DNA of 64,000 nucleotides. Source: Gautieria morchelliformis. Its lineage: Eukaryota > Basidiomycota > Agaricomycetes > Gomphales > Gomphaceae. The translations under genes were made by a program, and so were the position numbers. Positions 20,083 to 30,518 of the stretch are shown one piece after another. Each line of letters opens with the position of its first letter. The stretch's first letter is position 1. The notes beneath the pieces were generated by a model. It saw only the letters and a list, made by a program, of their open reading frames with translations. It was not told the origin of the DNA and searched no databases. Location: contig WHVA01000178.1 of the NCBI GenBank assembly GCA_015179125.1, positions 62,001 to 126,000 of the forward strand, read 5' to 3'.

Positions 20083-21608
20083 AAGGATAGGCATTCTTGA
20101 TTGTTATATCATTGAGCTTCCGGTAGTCTTGCACAAATCTAAGACTGCCGTCCTTTTTCTTCACAAAGAAGACTGGAGATGCCATAGGTGACTTGGAAGG
20201 ACAGGTACGATGGCTCTTCAGGTTCTCCTCAAGGAAGTTATCCTGTTCCCTTTGCTCAACCGGTGACATTGGGTAAACCTTTGTGCTCAAGGGTTGTGCA
20301 CCTGGAGTGAGCTCAATTGCATGGTCCCAGGGCTTTCGAGGAGGCAGTTGGTCAAATGACTCCTTAGAAAACACATCCTTGAACTCCTGGTATGGTTTGG
20401 GGACAAGGTCCTCGAAGGATCTGACTGGTGCAGACTTGCTGGCCCGTTCAGCAAGCTGTTGGGAGACAGTCCAGCCTGCGCCAATCATTTCAGGACTCTC
20501 ATTCACAAAGATGACAAAGGTCCTGTCTCCTTCCTCAAGTAGGGAGTGGGTGTGCTGTATGGGAACCTCCTCTTGATCTACACTCTCTTCTGGAACAGTT
20601 TCGACTGTGGGCCCTCTGACAACAGGTCTTCCCCCACATGACTTGGGACAGCGTGTCATCTTCACATCTCCTGTATGCCAGTTAACTTCTGGGTTGTGTT
20701 CAACAAGCCATGTGTGACCAAGAATGATGGCAAGTCGTCCGAGGCTCATGACAGAGAATGTGGCACGTTCCGTATGATCCCCAAAGGTGCAAATGAGGTC
20801 GACTTCTTCCTTGATTGAGCCAGCCTCATTTGGGGTACCATCAATATTGTAGACGGGGATGGCACGGGGTAGGGGACGGGTCCAAAGTCTGTGTTCCCTT
20901 ACAAACTCCACATCGATGAACATCCCTGTAGCACCACTGTCAAGGAGGGAGTCAATTGCAAGTGGATGCCCTGTGTCAATGGAGTGGACCTTGAGAGGTA
21001 CTTTGGTGCATCGGCGGAGGTCAGCAGTACGGACATATAGAGGGACTGGAAGGTTTGCATTAGCAACTGGAGCAATGGGTTGGGTTTTTGGCATGGCTAG
21101 TTTGGTTTCAGTTCGATCAGGGGTAGGAGAAGGATGCATCATATCGCCTGTGATCCCTATTGTACATGTTTCGAGAACTGAAAACCGATTCGTCGAGCGG
21201 GGCATGTCTTTCACCGCTGACTGGCCTAAAAACCCTTTCCTTCCTCTTGGACAGGGGCTTCCACCTTCTGTTTGCGTTCCTCCATCGCCGCTGCTACAGA
21301 TTTAGAGACAATTGCTGCAATGTCTGCCTCTGTGAGGTTTGCACGGATTCGTGGCTTGCGAGATTCAGGACAGTCTGGAGAAATGTGACCAGGTCTCTTA
21401 CAGTTGTAGCAGGTCTGTGTTTCGGTGCGGCGGCGGGATGAGTCAATGTCCATAGGTGTCACATTACTGGGTGGTGCTGTGACAACAGGAGCCATAGCAG
21501 GAGTGTGGAGTAGTCGGGCAGGAGGAGGGCGATTAGGGACATGAGGTGTCTGTGCCTTCCTGACCTCTAACAGATGGCGATGATTGCGGTCAATCTGACA
21601 GGCTGCTT
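20083..21608 (-). pseudogene. Gypsy C gag C-terminus, protease and RT N-terminus
   Basis: Reading leftwards from the solo LTR Z: a gag zinc knuckle CYNCKRPGHISPDC (CX2CX4HX4C), then after a frame change at about 21220 a retropepsin with [12 protein letters not shown]. The RT palm start follows with [35 protein letters not shown]. The domain order is as in copy B. The gag-to-pol frame change may be natural frameshifting or decay; this copy alone cannot tell. Confidence 0.9.
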
Positions 21609-21613
21609 CCTTC

Positions 21614-22551
21614 TTTTAGGAATAATAGATTAGATATATCAGAAGTGATATATTTGATGACTCAGGGAGTTGGGGCTCTTCGTGCACCCCTGTGCACGGT
21701 ATATGCGCGAGCTGACTAAGCTCTGTGGAGCGAGTGCGTCACTGATTGATGTAGGTCACATGACCGAGTCGATAGAAGATTGGTGTCGATCCGAAGAACA
21801 GTCAGATCAAAAGCGTTCGCTTTTGAGATAATATAGAGTAAACAGTGATAGTAGACTCTCAACAAAGAATTGGAATAAACTATCAAGAAATGAGCTCTGT
21901 AGCTATCAAACAAGTCTACAGTTACTTCAGGAGGTGAAACAGCAATTCTGGATTGTTCTGGATAATATTCTGGATGTTTTGTTCGTACATTTATGGTAGC
22001 TACTTATACTAAAAGGGTAGTGACTACCAGTGTTCAAGATAGTGATAGAATGGGTGAGGATAATGTGGAAATGCTCCACAGGCTGCATACAGCTGTGGAG
22101 CAGGAACAATGATGGGGATACTTGTCCTACTGACAAGTATCTAAGATGGGACCTTGGAGCAATATACAAAGCCCCTTTCAACATGTAATGCAGCTCGTAA
22201 TCAGTGGAGCTGGTCAGGGGAATAGAATAGAAAATAAGTCATGTGTGTCCTGTGCTGTGTGCCTACAGCAGCCTTGGCAAGGCATTTGCCATCTCTGTAC
22301 CTCTCTCCTGAGGTAGCTATTCAGTACGTCCATAGATAGGACAGTGTACTGTAATCTCCATCGTGTCCGATGTCCCTGTATGGGTCTATTAGTCCCATAG
22401 CAATATTTCTTCTGACCAGGGCCCAGGTGCCTGCTTTCCAGGGCAGGCACTGCTACTGGTGCATGGATTATTTCTCCCAGATGTTAGCTCAGTTAGACGA
22501 TTGTATAGACCTTAGAATACTGTGTGATATAGCTATCCATTTATTCTAACA
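21614..22551 (-). mobile_element. Solo LTR, family Z (938 bp), TSD CCTTC
   Basis: On the minus strand it runs TGTTAGAATAAATGG to TTATTCCTAAAA. The final CA expected of an LTR is AA here. The duplication CCTTC is at 21609-21613 and 22552-22556. It interrupts gypsy C gag between AWKVLE and the AACQIDRNHRH continuation. No coding content, and no second copy in the window. Confidence 0.8.
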
Positions 22552-22556
22552 CCTTC

Positions 22557-23275
22557 CAGGCTTTGAGGTTGGATGGAAGAAAGGGCTGGGCATGGATCTT
22601 GTCAAGGATACTTGCTGGAAGGCCACGAGCATAGGCATCCTCGAGTGCCTCATCATTAAAGCCTGTCCTGCCTGCCAGGATCTCAAATTGAGTCGTGTAT
22701 TCATCTGCCGACATTCCTGACGCCATCCTAAGGTCATGCAGCTTAGTGCGAGCCGTTCTGGCACGATCTGGGTCACCAAAGGCCTCCTCCACACGTTTAA
22801 TAAACCCCTCCAGAGTGGATATAGAGGAGGTGCCATCAATGACAGCCTGTGTCTTGTTGTGTGCCCATATCTCTGCAGAGCCTCCCGTCATGAAGGAAAG
22901 AGCATATAGGCTCTTTGTGCGCTCATCTGGGAAGGATGCTGGCCGGACAGTGATGGACAACTTGATAGACCTGATAAACCCTTCAGTCTCTGCACGGTCT
23001 CCATTGAACTTCTCCGGTTCTGCTGCTTTGATAGAGCGAGTAGATGGAGGGACACTGGGAGGTACTGAGGGCGCAAGGGCTTGAGCAGCAGCAACAGCAG
23101 CGTTGGTGGCAGCATTGGCTAAGTGATCGTGAACGTTAACAATCTGATTGTGCAGTTCCTGATTGTGCAGTTGAAGTTGCTGTAGCTGCTGTGCTTGGCT
23201 GGAAAGGAGGCCTCGAAGAAATGGCCCATGGTCACCCAGGGAGTCCCAGTATGCGTCTGGGAGTTGGTCTGCCAT
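22557..23275 (-). pseudogene. Gypsy C gag N-terminal part
   Basis: The likely start is ATG at 23275 (MADQLPDAYWDSLGDHGPF), 60 bp inside the 5' LTR. A Gln/Leu-rich helical segment (SSQAQQLQQLQLHNQELHN) suggests a coiled coil. The retrotransposon gag core follows: EPEKFNGDRAETEGFIRSIK, FMTGGSAEIWA, EAFGDPDRARTARTKL, EYTTQFEILAGRTGF. The block is open to the LTR Z insertion. Gag packages the RNA into virus-like particles. Confidence 0.88.
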
Positions 23276-23323
23276 AGGCTGAGATGAAGGCTGGTTAAGA
23301 AAAGTGTGTGGGGTCGTCCTATG

Positions 23324-23333
23324 AGCTTGATCT
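23324..23333 (-). promoter_or_regulatory. Presumed self-priming site of gypsy C
   Basis: Two nt inside the 5' LTR end, the minus strand reads AGATCAAGCT. Its exact complement AGCTTGATCT lies in the LTR at 23503-23494, 34 bp after the start of the minus-strand TATAAG box (23537-23532). The transcript 5' end could fold back to prime reverse transcription, as known for Tf1. No tRNA 3'-end complement was seen here. Confidence 0.7.
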
Positions 23334-23335
23334 TC

Positions 23336-23723
23336 TGTGAGGGCAACACTAATGATGAAGCCACAACCAAAGATACTCAAGGAGATAAGAGCCGATACTA
23401 GGACAATGACCAACTGTGTAGTGGGTATCCTCAGGTTATAACTCTACCAACGATAGATACATGGGGACTTGCCTGTGTAGTGGGTATCCTCAGAGATCAA
23501 GCTGAGGAAACGCCACCACACGGGCTACAGTCTTATAGCGCTGGCAAGGCTTACATAATAGGGGAGACGGAAACTTGTAGAAGGTTATGGAAGGTGACGT
23601 AAAGTGATGGAAGGTCGTGGAATGTGATGGAATGTGACGGAAGGTTATGGAAACTGATGGAAGGTGATGGAAACTCATGGAAGGAAATAGAAACTTGTGG
23701 AAGGAAACGCGTGAACCCTGACA
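23336..23723 (-). repeat. 5' LTR of gypsy C (388 bp)
   Basis: TGTGAGGGC to CCTGACA on the plus strand. It has the same structure as the 3' LTR but with four fewer 10-bp GGAA units. The TATAAG box is at 23537-23532 (minus). Confidence 0.93.
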
Positions 23724-23728
23724 TATAC

Positions 23729-26370
23729 CCACCGGCTTCCAACGATGTTCTTCCCTGCTGGTAACTCAACCAGCTCCCATGTCCCAACCTCAGCATGCTG
23801 CTGCATCTCAGTCTCCATTGCCGCTCTCCATATCGGAAAATCATCCCAACGTAACGCCTCTGCATAGGACATCGGCTCTGTCACGATCTCCGTCGCTGAC
23901 AGAGTCTGCTCGCCCTCATGCATGTGACGATAGTCAGGAGCGGGTTTACCTGCAATCCTGGTGCTGCGCCGTGGTCCCTCCCTCAGGTCCGCAGCTACAG
24001 CGCCAGTTGTGACGACGCCACCTGGAGGCATGGCGATTGGTGCAGGGGCAGTGGGTGCAGGGACAGGAGCCAACTGGACGACCCCAGGGGCATTCTTGAT
24101 GATCTGTGCGGCCTCCAAGTCATCGTCATCGGGCACAGGATGGATGGCAGTGTTGGTTTCGTTGAAAATGATGTTGCGGGAGGTCTGGATGTGGTGAGAG
24201 TGTATGTTATAGGATTTCCAGGCTTTCATGTTGGGGGCAACACCGGTGAAAACGTGTTGCTCGGACTTTGGTTCTAGTTTAGTACGGCATTGGTCAGGGA
24301 CTTTAATCCAACACTTTTTACCAAACTCCTCCAACTTCCCGACATCTGGTTTCTTGCCAAAGAATGCCTTGTAGGGCGTCATATCCGTGCCAAGCGCACG
24401 CATGGGCGATCTGTTCTTGATATAACAGGTGTAAGCGACGGCCTCCGCCCATAGGGTCTTGGGCAGCTGTTTCGCAAATACATCGCGCGTGCGTGTTCTA
24501 GCAAGGTGCGGTTCAGTCATTCTGCGATGCCGTTCTGAGCTGGGGAATAAGGGGCAGTGGACTCCATGATGATCCCTTTTTCAGTGCAGAAAAGTCTAAA
24601 TGCCGTGCTAATATACTCGCCACCACTGTCGCTTCACAAGCATTTGAGCGGACATCCTGTCTGTGTTTCAACCAGGGCAGCATACTCCTTGAATCGGTCA
24701 AGGACACTGTCCTTGGTGTGCCTGAAATAAAGCACAGTGTACCTGCTTTTAACATTGGTGAAGGAATAAAAATACGGCTCTCGCGTTGGGCCCTCAGTGT
24801 TCGCCGGCCCCCAAACATCAGAGACGGACAAGTCACCCACATGTGCAATGATGTCCTCCGAACGTTTGGGGAATGGGTCCACGTGCTGCTTGCCCCGAAT
24901 GCAAGCAGCACACTGCGTGACCGGCGCAGATGTGTCTACCTCCATCCCGGTGACCAAGTCATGCGATTTCATGGCTTTGATTGTGCTAACGCTCACGTGT
25001 CCAAGGATCCGATGCCAGGTATCCCAGGACTTCGGCTTAGCCACAGCGCCGAAGTCTGTCTGGATACCAGGATGGATCCGGGCACGCATGAGAACATGAC
25101 CTACTTTGCGCCCCTCAGCGAAGACGGTTCTGGATTGGGAACGGAACTTCACGCCCTCGTTAGTAAACAGGGCGACGTGCTCCATGTCCGTGAGCCATCC
25201 CACACTGAGTATGTTGTTCAGTGCATTGGGGGTGTGCTTCACATCTGTGAGTCTCACCGTGAACGTGCGGTTATCGGCGCGGAACTCCATCTGAACAACC
25301 CCATGCCCTAGGGTTTTCAATGGGCTCCCAGGTGTGATACCGTCGATCTCGGACGGTTCCACCTTACAATCAACAAAGTGGTCCCTGCTTCGGGCTATGT
25401 GGGACGTTGACCCGGTGTCTGCCAGCCAGTCAGATGCTGAAATGTCAGCACGGTAGGTCAGGTCTTCAGCAAGGGACAAGTGATCGTCATTGTCAACGGA
25501 CTCTATGGCGGCAAAAGCGAATTCGTCAGCAGCGCCATTATTTTCGGTAGCCTGCTTAGTGGAATTCTTAGATTTGTCACCTTTCCACCATTTAGGTGCA
25601 TCCCCCTCCTTGCCACCACCCTTAGCCCAACAATCCTTGACCCAGTGACCCTTCTTTCCACAGTTGTTGCATTTACCCTTCGTAGTGCCATCACCGCATC
25701 CATTCTGGCCTTTTCCGTGGGTTCTATCCTGGATCCGCAGGGCCGTCTCGGTGCTCTGAGTAGAATGCCGAGTATGGTCCTCCTCCAGGATATGCGTGAT
25801 CAGGGCGTCGGAGGTGAGCACAGGAAGAGTAGGATTGATGGCGGTGAGGAAGGTGGACCAGGAACCGGGTAAGGAGGTGAGTAATGCGTTGCAGAAGTCG
25901 TGGTCGCTGACCAAGTCGCTGAGTGCATGCAGTTGTTTTTGGAGACTACGGAGCTTTCGGATATGCTCCTCCATGTTGCCACCCTCTGCTGCGAAGGTAC
26001 GGAAAAAATCCCTACGCACATTGATTATGCCTAACGGCCCTCTTGCCTCAAAAATCATAAGCAGGGCTTGCCATACCTCGTGTGCCGTCGAGGCACCATA
26101 TGTATATACCAGGTATTCATCACTAATACAAAGGCTGATTGCCACAAATGTTCGTTGGTCTTTTTTAGTCCAGTCTGTGATCACTTGCCTTTCAGTGGCG
26201 GTGACGTTTTTATCGTCGGCCAGCACTGGCATTGTCGTCTGTCCCACTGCGTGGTCCCACAGGTCTTGTTCTAGCAGGATCCACCGCATTTTCTCCTTCC
26301 ATGCGGGGTAGTTATCCCTGGTAAGCGGCTCGATTTGATATAGCAAACTCAGCTGTCTGAGGGCAGACAT
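23729..26370 (-). pseudogene. Copia gag, protease, integrase and start of RT
   Basis: The start is ATG at 26370 (MSALRQLSLLYQIEPL, NYPAWKEKMRW, a gag/UBN2-type domain). In order it has a zinc knuckle CNNCGKKGHWVKDC, a protease (WLADTGSTSHI), a pre-integrase segment (WDTWHRILGHVS, CAACIRGKQH) and an integrase core ([17 protein letters not shown]). Later parts include KTLWAEAVAYTCYIKNRSP, a Pro-rich linker and WELVELPAGKNIVGSRWVY. Nonsense TGA codons sit at 24634-24636 (KCL*SDSGG) and 24517-24519 (GIAE*LNRT), both where Arg is usual, and a 1-nt shift occurs near 24490. The gypsy C insertion ends the block. Confidence 0.92.
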
Positions 26371-26424
26371 ATCGGCGATTGTTACAGATCTTTTACTTGA
26401 CTTTCGGGTTATGGTTTAGAGCGC

Positions 26425-26437
26425 GGGGCCCATAACC
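26425..26437 (-). promoter_or_regulatory. Copia primer-binding site for half initiator-Met tRNA
   Basis: Minus-strand GGTTATGGGCCCC starts 3 nt past the 5' LTR. It is complementary to the anticodon stem-loop of eukaryotic initiator tRNA-Met (GGGCCCATAACC, anticodon CAT), the half-tRNA primer known for copia elements. The same 13-mer abuts the TRIM LTR at 31632. Confidence 0.8.
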
Positions 26438-26440
26438 TCT

Positions 26441-26612
26441 TTAGCGCAGTGATAGTAAAAGGACAAGATAATAATCCTCGACTTGCGAGGTCTCAGAAAA
26501 ATATACAGTTGACTAGCTACTGTAACTATGGGATTCGAGAGGAGCTTGAACTGGTGGAACCACGAGCGACCATAGATGAGTAATGAATGGTTGAGCGATG
26601 GATACTTCAACA
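26441..26612 (-). repeat. 5' LTR of the copia element (172 bp)
   Basis: On the minus strand it begins TGTTGAAGTATCC and ends CACTGCGCTAA. A 172-bp solo copy with the expected CA end lies at 52572-52743. The ORF and primer site follow directly. Confidence 0.88.
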
Positions 26613-26649
26613 TTCTGTTTAGCTGAAAAGCAGCCACTGACCTGTTAGG

Positions 26650-26790
26650 AACCTAGGCTCAGCGCAAAGCTCCGACTTCATCTCCAGAGGAGAGGCTTGT
26701 ATGAAGATGCCGCGCTAGGGGGGCCATCTCCTCACAGTGCTGCGTCGGCCACAACACCTCTCGTGTCAAGGTTTCTTGAGATTATCGTAA
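26650..26790 (-). repeat. Left copy of an inverted repeat (R) flanking the RecQ-like gene
   Basis: Contains AAGATGCCGCGCTAGGGGGG and flanking sequence that reappears inverted at about 30925-31065. The two copies face each other about 4.3 kb apart around the helicase remnant. They could be element termini or two fragments of one dispersed repeat. The rest of 26613-27215 shows no gene. Confidence 0.55.
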
Positions 26791-28534
26791 CAGAGATGTA
26801 TTCTGACAACTTGTCCTGTGTGAATAGCTAAGAATCAATTTAATTATGTCGTCATGTATGTGCCTTCTGGGACGAGTGACAAATGGCTTGTGAGGCACGT
26901 AGTTGAAGCAGTCACTCAAGAATAATTTAAAAAAATTTATAACAATGGCCTCTAGTATGTTTTAAAGTGATCCCATGAATTAATTTCCTGCTCGGTGACC
27001 TGTGGGGGCAGCACCAGGCACTTTTCCAGATGACAGTGTCGACAGTCCGTTACATCACGTGACTTTAAGCACGCTCACGCTTTACAGCAAAAATGGACAT
27101 CGACGTGTCCTGGGGAGATTTCCTGCCGGTATCACACAAAGGTGTTCTAGAGGACAGGCTTGGCATCATATTCTCTCTTATCAGTCATCTGGGAGTCTCA
27201 TATTCTGAGCTATTATCATTTATCTTCTCTTCTCCTCACCCAAAGGTTTGAAACTGTGCTGGTCAATTCATGGTGTACCATAGCAATCGAGCTGTACCGT
27301 TTGCTGCCAAAAATATTTATGATCTCTGGCAGGCCTGACTGCCCATGGAGGAACCAAGAAAATGCAGGTTGCAAGGAGACCAATCTGCCGGCCAGAGTGG
27401 CCCCAACGCTGAATGAGCACAGAGAGTGTCCTGGGATCATTTGGTGCAAGAATGACTGTGCACCATGCCACATTGCGGTCATTGCAGCCCATTGCTGTGG
27501 CCTCTGTAGAAATCAGAATACGGATTTCACCTTCTCTAAACAGTTCCCACATGTTTTTCTTGCGTTCTCTGATATCCCAGCTGAGAAATTTCGCACACAT
27601 GTTCGGAGGTGCACAGGAAGGCATTTCCTGAGATCTTGGACAAGCATAGCACAGGGGACAGGTGAAGGCAAATACAAGATACCTTTCAGGATTTCCTCAG
27701 GAAGGGTATCGGCTGAAAGATTCGCAGGGAGAATGCCAATAATGTCGAGCAGCAAATTTTTAGGATCAGTGATCGGTTGGATGATATAGAATAGATTGTC
27801 ACGATCGGTTCCAACATCGATGCCCCAAAAAGGACAATACCCGAAATATAGACTCTTCCAGATGATGTCAAAGGTGGCAGTTGGTATAGTCGCCGAGCAA
27901 GCAACTATGGGGATTTCAAACCCTGTGTAAGACCGAAGCTGGTGAAGGAGGCCGTGCTCCTCTCGAAATCCCTGCCCCCACTCAGCAATACAATGTGCCT
28001 CGTCAATGAAAACACAAGCTAGATGACTTCGAAATTGACCATCTCTCCAGAGGCGCATAAATGGTGTACCAGTAGCAATAGCGAGTTCGGGGGAGATATA
28101 AATGAGGCTGTATTTGCCATTCATAGCTTTTGTCCATATTAGAGGGTCCCTCTCTATAGTATCTTCATTAATAGCAAGTGCTCGCAGACCTTTTTCCTCT
28201 GCCCCGTGCACCTAAAATCCACAAAAGAATACTGAACGAGACTTTATTACCTTATGGCTGCACATAAAAATCTGCCAAACCTGATCCAGTTCAAGGACTT
28301 TCAATGGATAGATCACAATGACTGTCTTGCCCATGTGCATTGTGGCAACACCTTCAAAGACTAAGCTTTTCCCATATCCAGTGCCGGCAATGAAGGTAGA
28401 ATCAAAGCCTTGGACAATCTTCTGAATAAGCTTGACTTTCCAATCATGGGGGTCGTAGTCTAGATTTAGTCTTCTGCAAATGATATCTCTAACTTTAGAA
28501 GCCTCAAGATGAAGAGAATTAATTCCTGGGAGCT

Positions 28535-30487
28535 TGTCATGACGCGTTTATTTCCCATACTCAGATGCTCTGTTCTCCCATTTCTCACTCCACCTTTGTG
28601 TTCGTTCCGATTGCCCTTGCTGTGTTTGGCAACTGATCCTCGCTGTTCGCGCCATTTACCATGGCCACACCGTTGAAGCACAATCGACATCCCCAAACTG
28701 ACTTAGCAGTCATCGCTGGGCCTATCACCTCCTCTGCTCAACCCTCTTTCGATGGTGTTCCTATGATCGGACTGTCATGGCTTGTGTATTTCCTGGACTT
28801 TGTTATCCCCATTTCCCCTTTTGCCACTCCTCCCCCTTGTTTGCTCGGCTTTGCCCTCCATTTCAACCACTTCTCCCCTATGTCATTCCCGTTTGCCCTT
28901 CCTCACATTTCTCCAAATTGCTATTCGCTGCTCATGCATTTTGCCAGCAGGCACGCCATCAAATACGATCGATACCATTTACCCGGCACGATGGTTCATC
29001 ACTAACCCCATCATCTTCTTAATCCAACCCCTTTGGGTGTTCATATGGCCAAAGTGTGTTCGCAGGACATCCTTTCCATAGGTCATGTGGGATCAACCCA
29101 GTAGATGAAGAGTCCGTGCAGGGTAGCATGTATGCGGGTCCCAAGACATGGTTTTGTACATGAATGCCTGTTACATATCGTGATTTCCACTATGTCGGAA
29201 CTGGAAAGGACAACGGCTTCAACTTATAGGTTGCGCCCCCAATGAACTATCGTCCTAAGTATTTTGGAACTGAGTCAGAGGTCGGAAAGTACTGAACCAA
29301 AGGTTGGTCGGAACTTGAGTCGGAACTGAGGCGGAAGGCGGAGAGAGACTGAGATCTTGCTAGACTCGCTGTGCTAAGAACAGGAGATGGAGCGAAGGAA
29401 ATCAAGTATCGAAGGCGATTATCTGATTGCAGAATAAGAGACATACATGACAGGCTTTTATACAAAGAGCTGAGGCAACAGGTAATGATATGGTACTAAG
29501 CAAATTCCGGGGGAAGCGGAAGTCGAGTAGACAATGCGTGGGAACTAACTATTGGGAACAATGGGACTACAAGGGGGGTTCAGGGTAAGGTAGAACAATG
29601 GCAAAGAACAAGGGGTCGGGAAAACATATCTGACAACGAAACACAAGGAGGACTGGATGTATGATCTTGATGAACGGTGAGGTGGGTCCGGTGGGTCCAA
29701 GTAATAGAGTCAAAAGAACAAGGGAAATGTACAAGGGGCGGAATGTTGGAAATATCGGAGGGGCGGAAGGTGTTGTGGAAATAACGGAGGGGCGGAAGGT
29801 GTTGCGGAACTGAGGGTCGGAAGTCGGAAATGAACAGTCGTAACAATGCCTTCGCCACCTTTACTCTCTGTTGTTTCATGTTTGCACTCTTCCCTCACTC
29901 TATTGTATGTTTATTCCATCTACTTAGTATCATGACTGCGCACCCCTATCCAACCCTGACTCGCGACGGCCTCTTTCCTATTCGCTGATGCCTTACGAGC
30001 ATTCGATATAAGTAGTTTACATTCGCATGTATATTCTCCAGTTCAATTATCATACATCGTCCATCTTGTGCAAACTTGACCTCACTGTGATCATCGTTTT
30101 GAGCCTTCTCCTGGAGATTTCTATCTTCAACCAGAAGAGGACTTAGGCATCACTGGTGAGTTCTCATGCTTCATCTTCGTTACCTTAGCCTTCGAACTAT
30201 TTTCTGTGCTGATGGCGAAGGGCTCTGAAGGAGCACCTTTGCCGGCGAAGGGATTGTCGCTACTTAGACAACCCTTCCGTGACACCTTGCACGTTACATC
30301 GTCAAGTGCCACGGGCTATTTCGCTACGACTGTAGATAGGGTGAGCGACGCTCAGGCAGCCCTCTTATCTCGTGAACATTTATTGGTTCACCTATTCGCC
30401 GAATGGCATACTTATTCGCACAAGTCATTCAGGCATTCGCTGTGTTCACTAATACACGATATTAACGCCTAAAAACCAATCTTGACA
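28535..30487 (+). mobile_element. Solo LTR, family X, copy 2 (1953 bp with insertion), TSD GAGCT
   Basis: TGTCATGACGCG to CCAATCTTGACA, with GAGCT at 28530-28534 and 30488-30492. It contains LTR Y copy 2; without it and its duplication it is about 1271 bp. The 88-codon frame is at 30206-30472. A TATA-like GATATAAG box lies near 30007. Confidence 0.93.
29169..29845 (-). mobile_element. Solo LTR, family Y, copy 2 (677 bp), TSD ATGCC
   Basis: Inverted relative to the copy at 10274. Its plus strand runs TGTTACATATCGTG to CAGTCGTAACA. The perfect duplication ATGCC is at 29164-29168 and 29846-29850. It is nested inside LTR X copy 2, so it is younger than that insertion. It is rich in CGGAA on this strand. 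Confidence 0.93.
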
Positions 30488-30518
30488 GAGCTTCGAATTG
30501 ATCGACGAAGTCTTCCAT

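Larger units (their letters stand above)
11983..23723 (-). mobile_element. Ty3/gypsy chromovirus copy C with three nested insertions
   Basis: Complete element on the minus strand, bounded by LTRs at 23336-23723 (5') and 11983-12410 (3') and flanked by TATAC. Without the solo LTR X (15430-16705), the pogo element (17169-20080), the solo LTR Z (21614-22551) and their duplications it is about 6.6 kb. The order is gag (23275 leftward), protease, RT, RNase H, integrase, chromodomain, and then an extra ORF before the 3' LTR. Several stops and frameshifts make it inactive. It is related to copies A/B but clearly a different family. Confidence 0.93.
6178..26612 (-). mobile_element. Ty1/copia element, split into three blocks by nested insertions
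   Basis: Reading leftwards from its 5' LTR (26441-26612), the copia parts are 26440-23729 (gag, protease, integrase, start of RT), 11977-11167 (RT) and 6719-6178 (end of polyprotein, RNase H). The blocks join in register once the gypsy element (11983-23723) and the inverted-terminus element (6720-11166) are removed. For example, SRWVY continues directly into ATKTDADG. No 3' LTR was found at the left end; the element is truncated against the TTTGGCGC repeat. Internal stops and a mutated RT motif show that it is dead. Confidence 0.9.
27216..30518 (-). pseudogene. RecQ-like ATP-dependent DNA helicase remnant, split by nested LTRs
   Basis: A possible start at 30518 (MEDFVDQFEA) leads across the solo LTR X into PGINSLHLEASKVRDIICRR, then Walker A GTGYGKS and KTVIVIYPLKVLELDQ. 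After an intron-like gap come KGLRALAINEDTIERD, YISPELA and the DEAH box CVFIDEAHCIAEWGQGFREE. VACSATIPTAT follows (motif III, SAT), then ISTEATAMGCNDRN and QRWGHSGR, a degraded QxxGRxGR motif VI. Motif order and spacing match the RecQ family, which unwinds DNA in the nucleus. Stops between segments (for example near 27510), the altered motif VI and the insertion argue for a pseudogene. It may have been element-borne, given the flanking inverted repeats. Confidence 0.75.
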
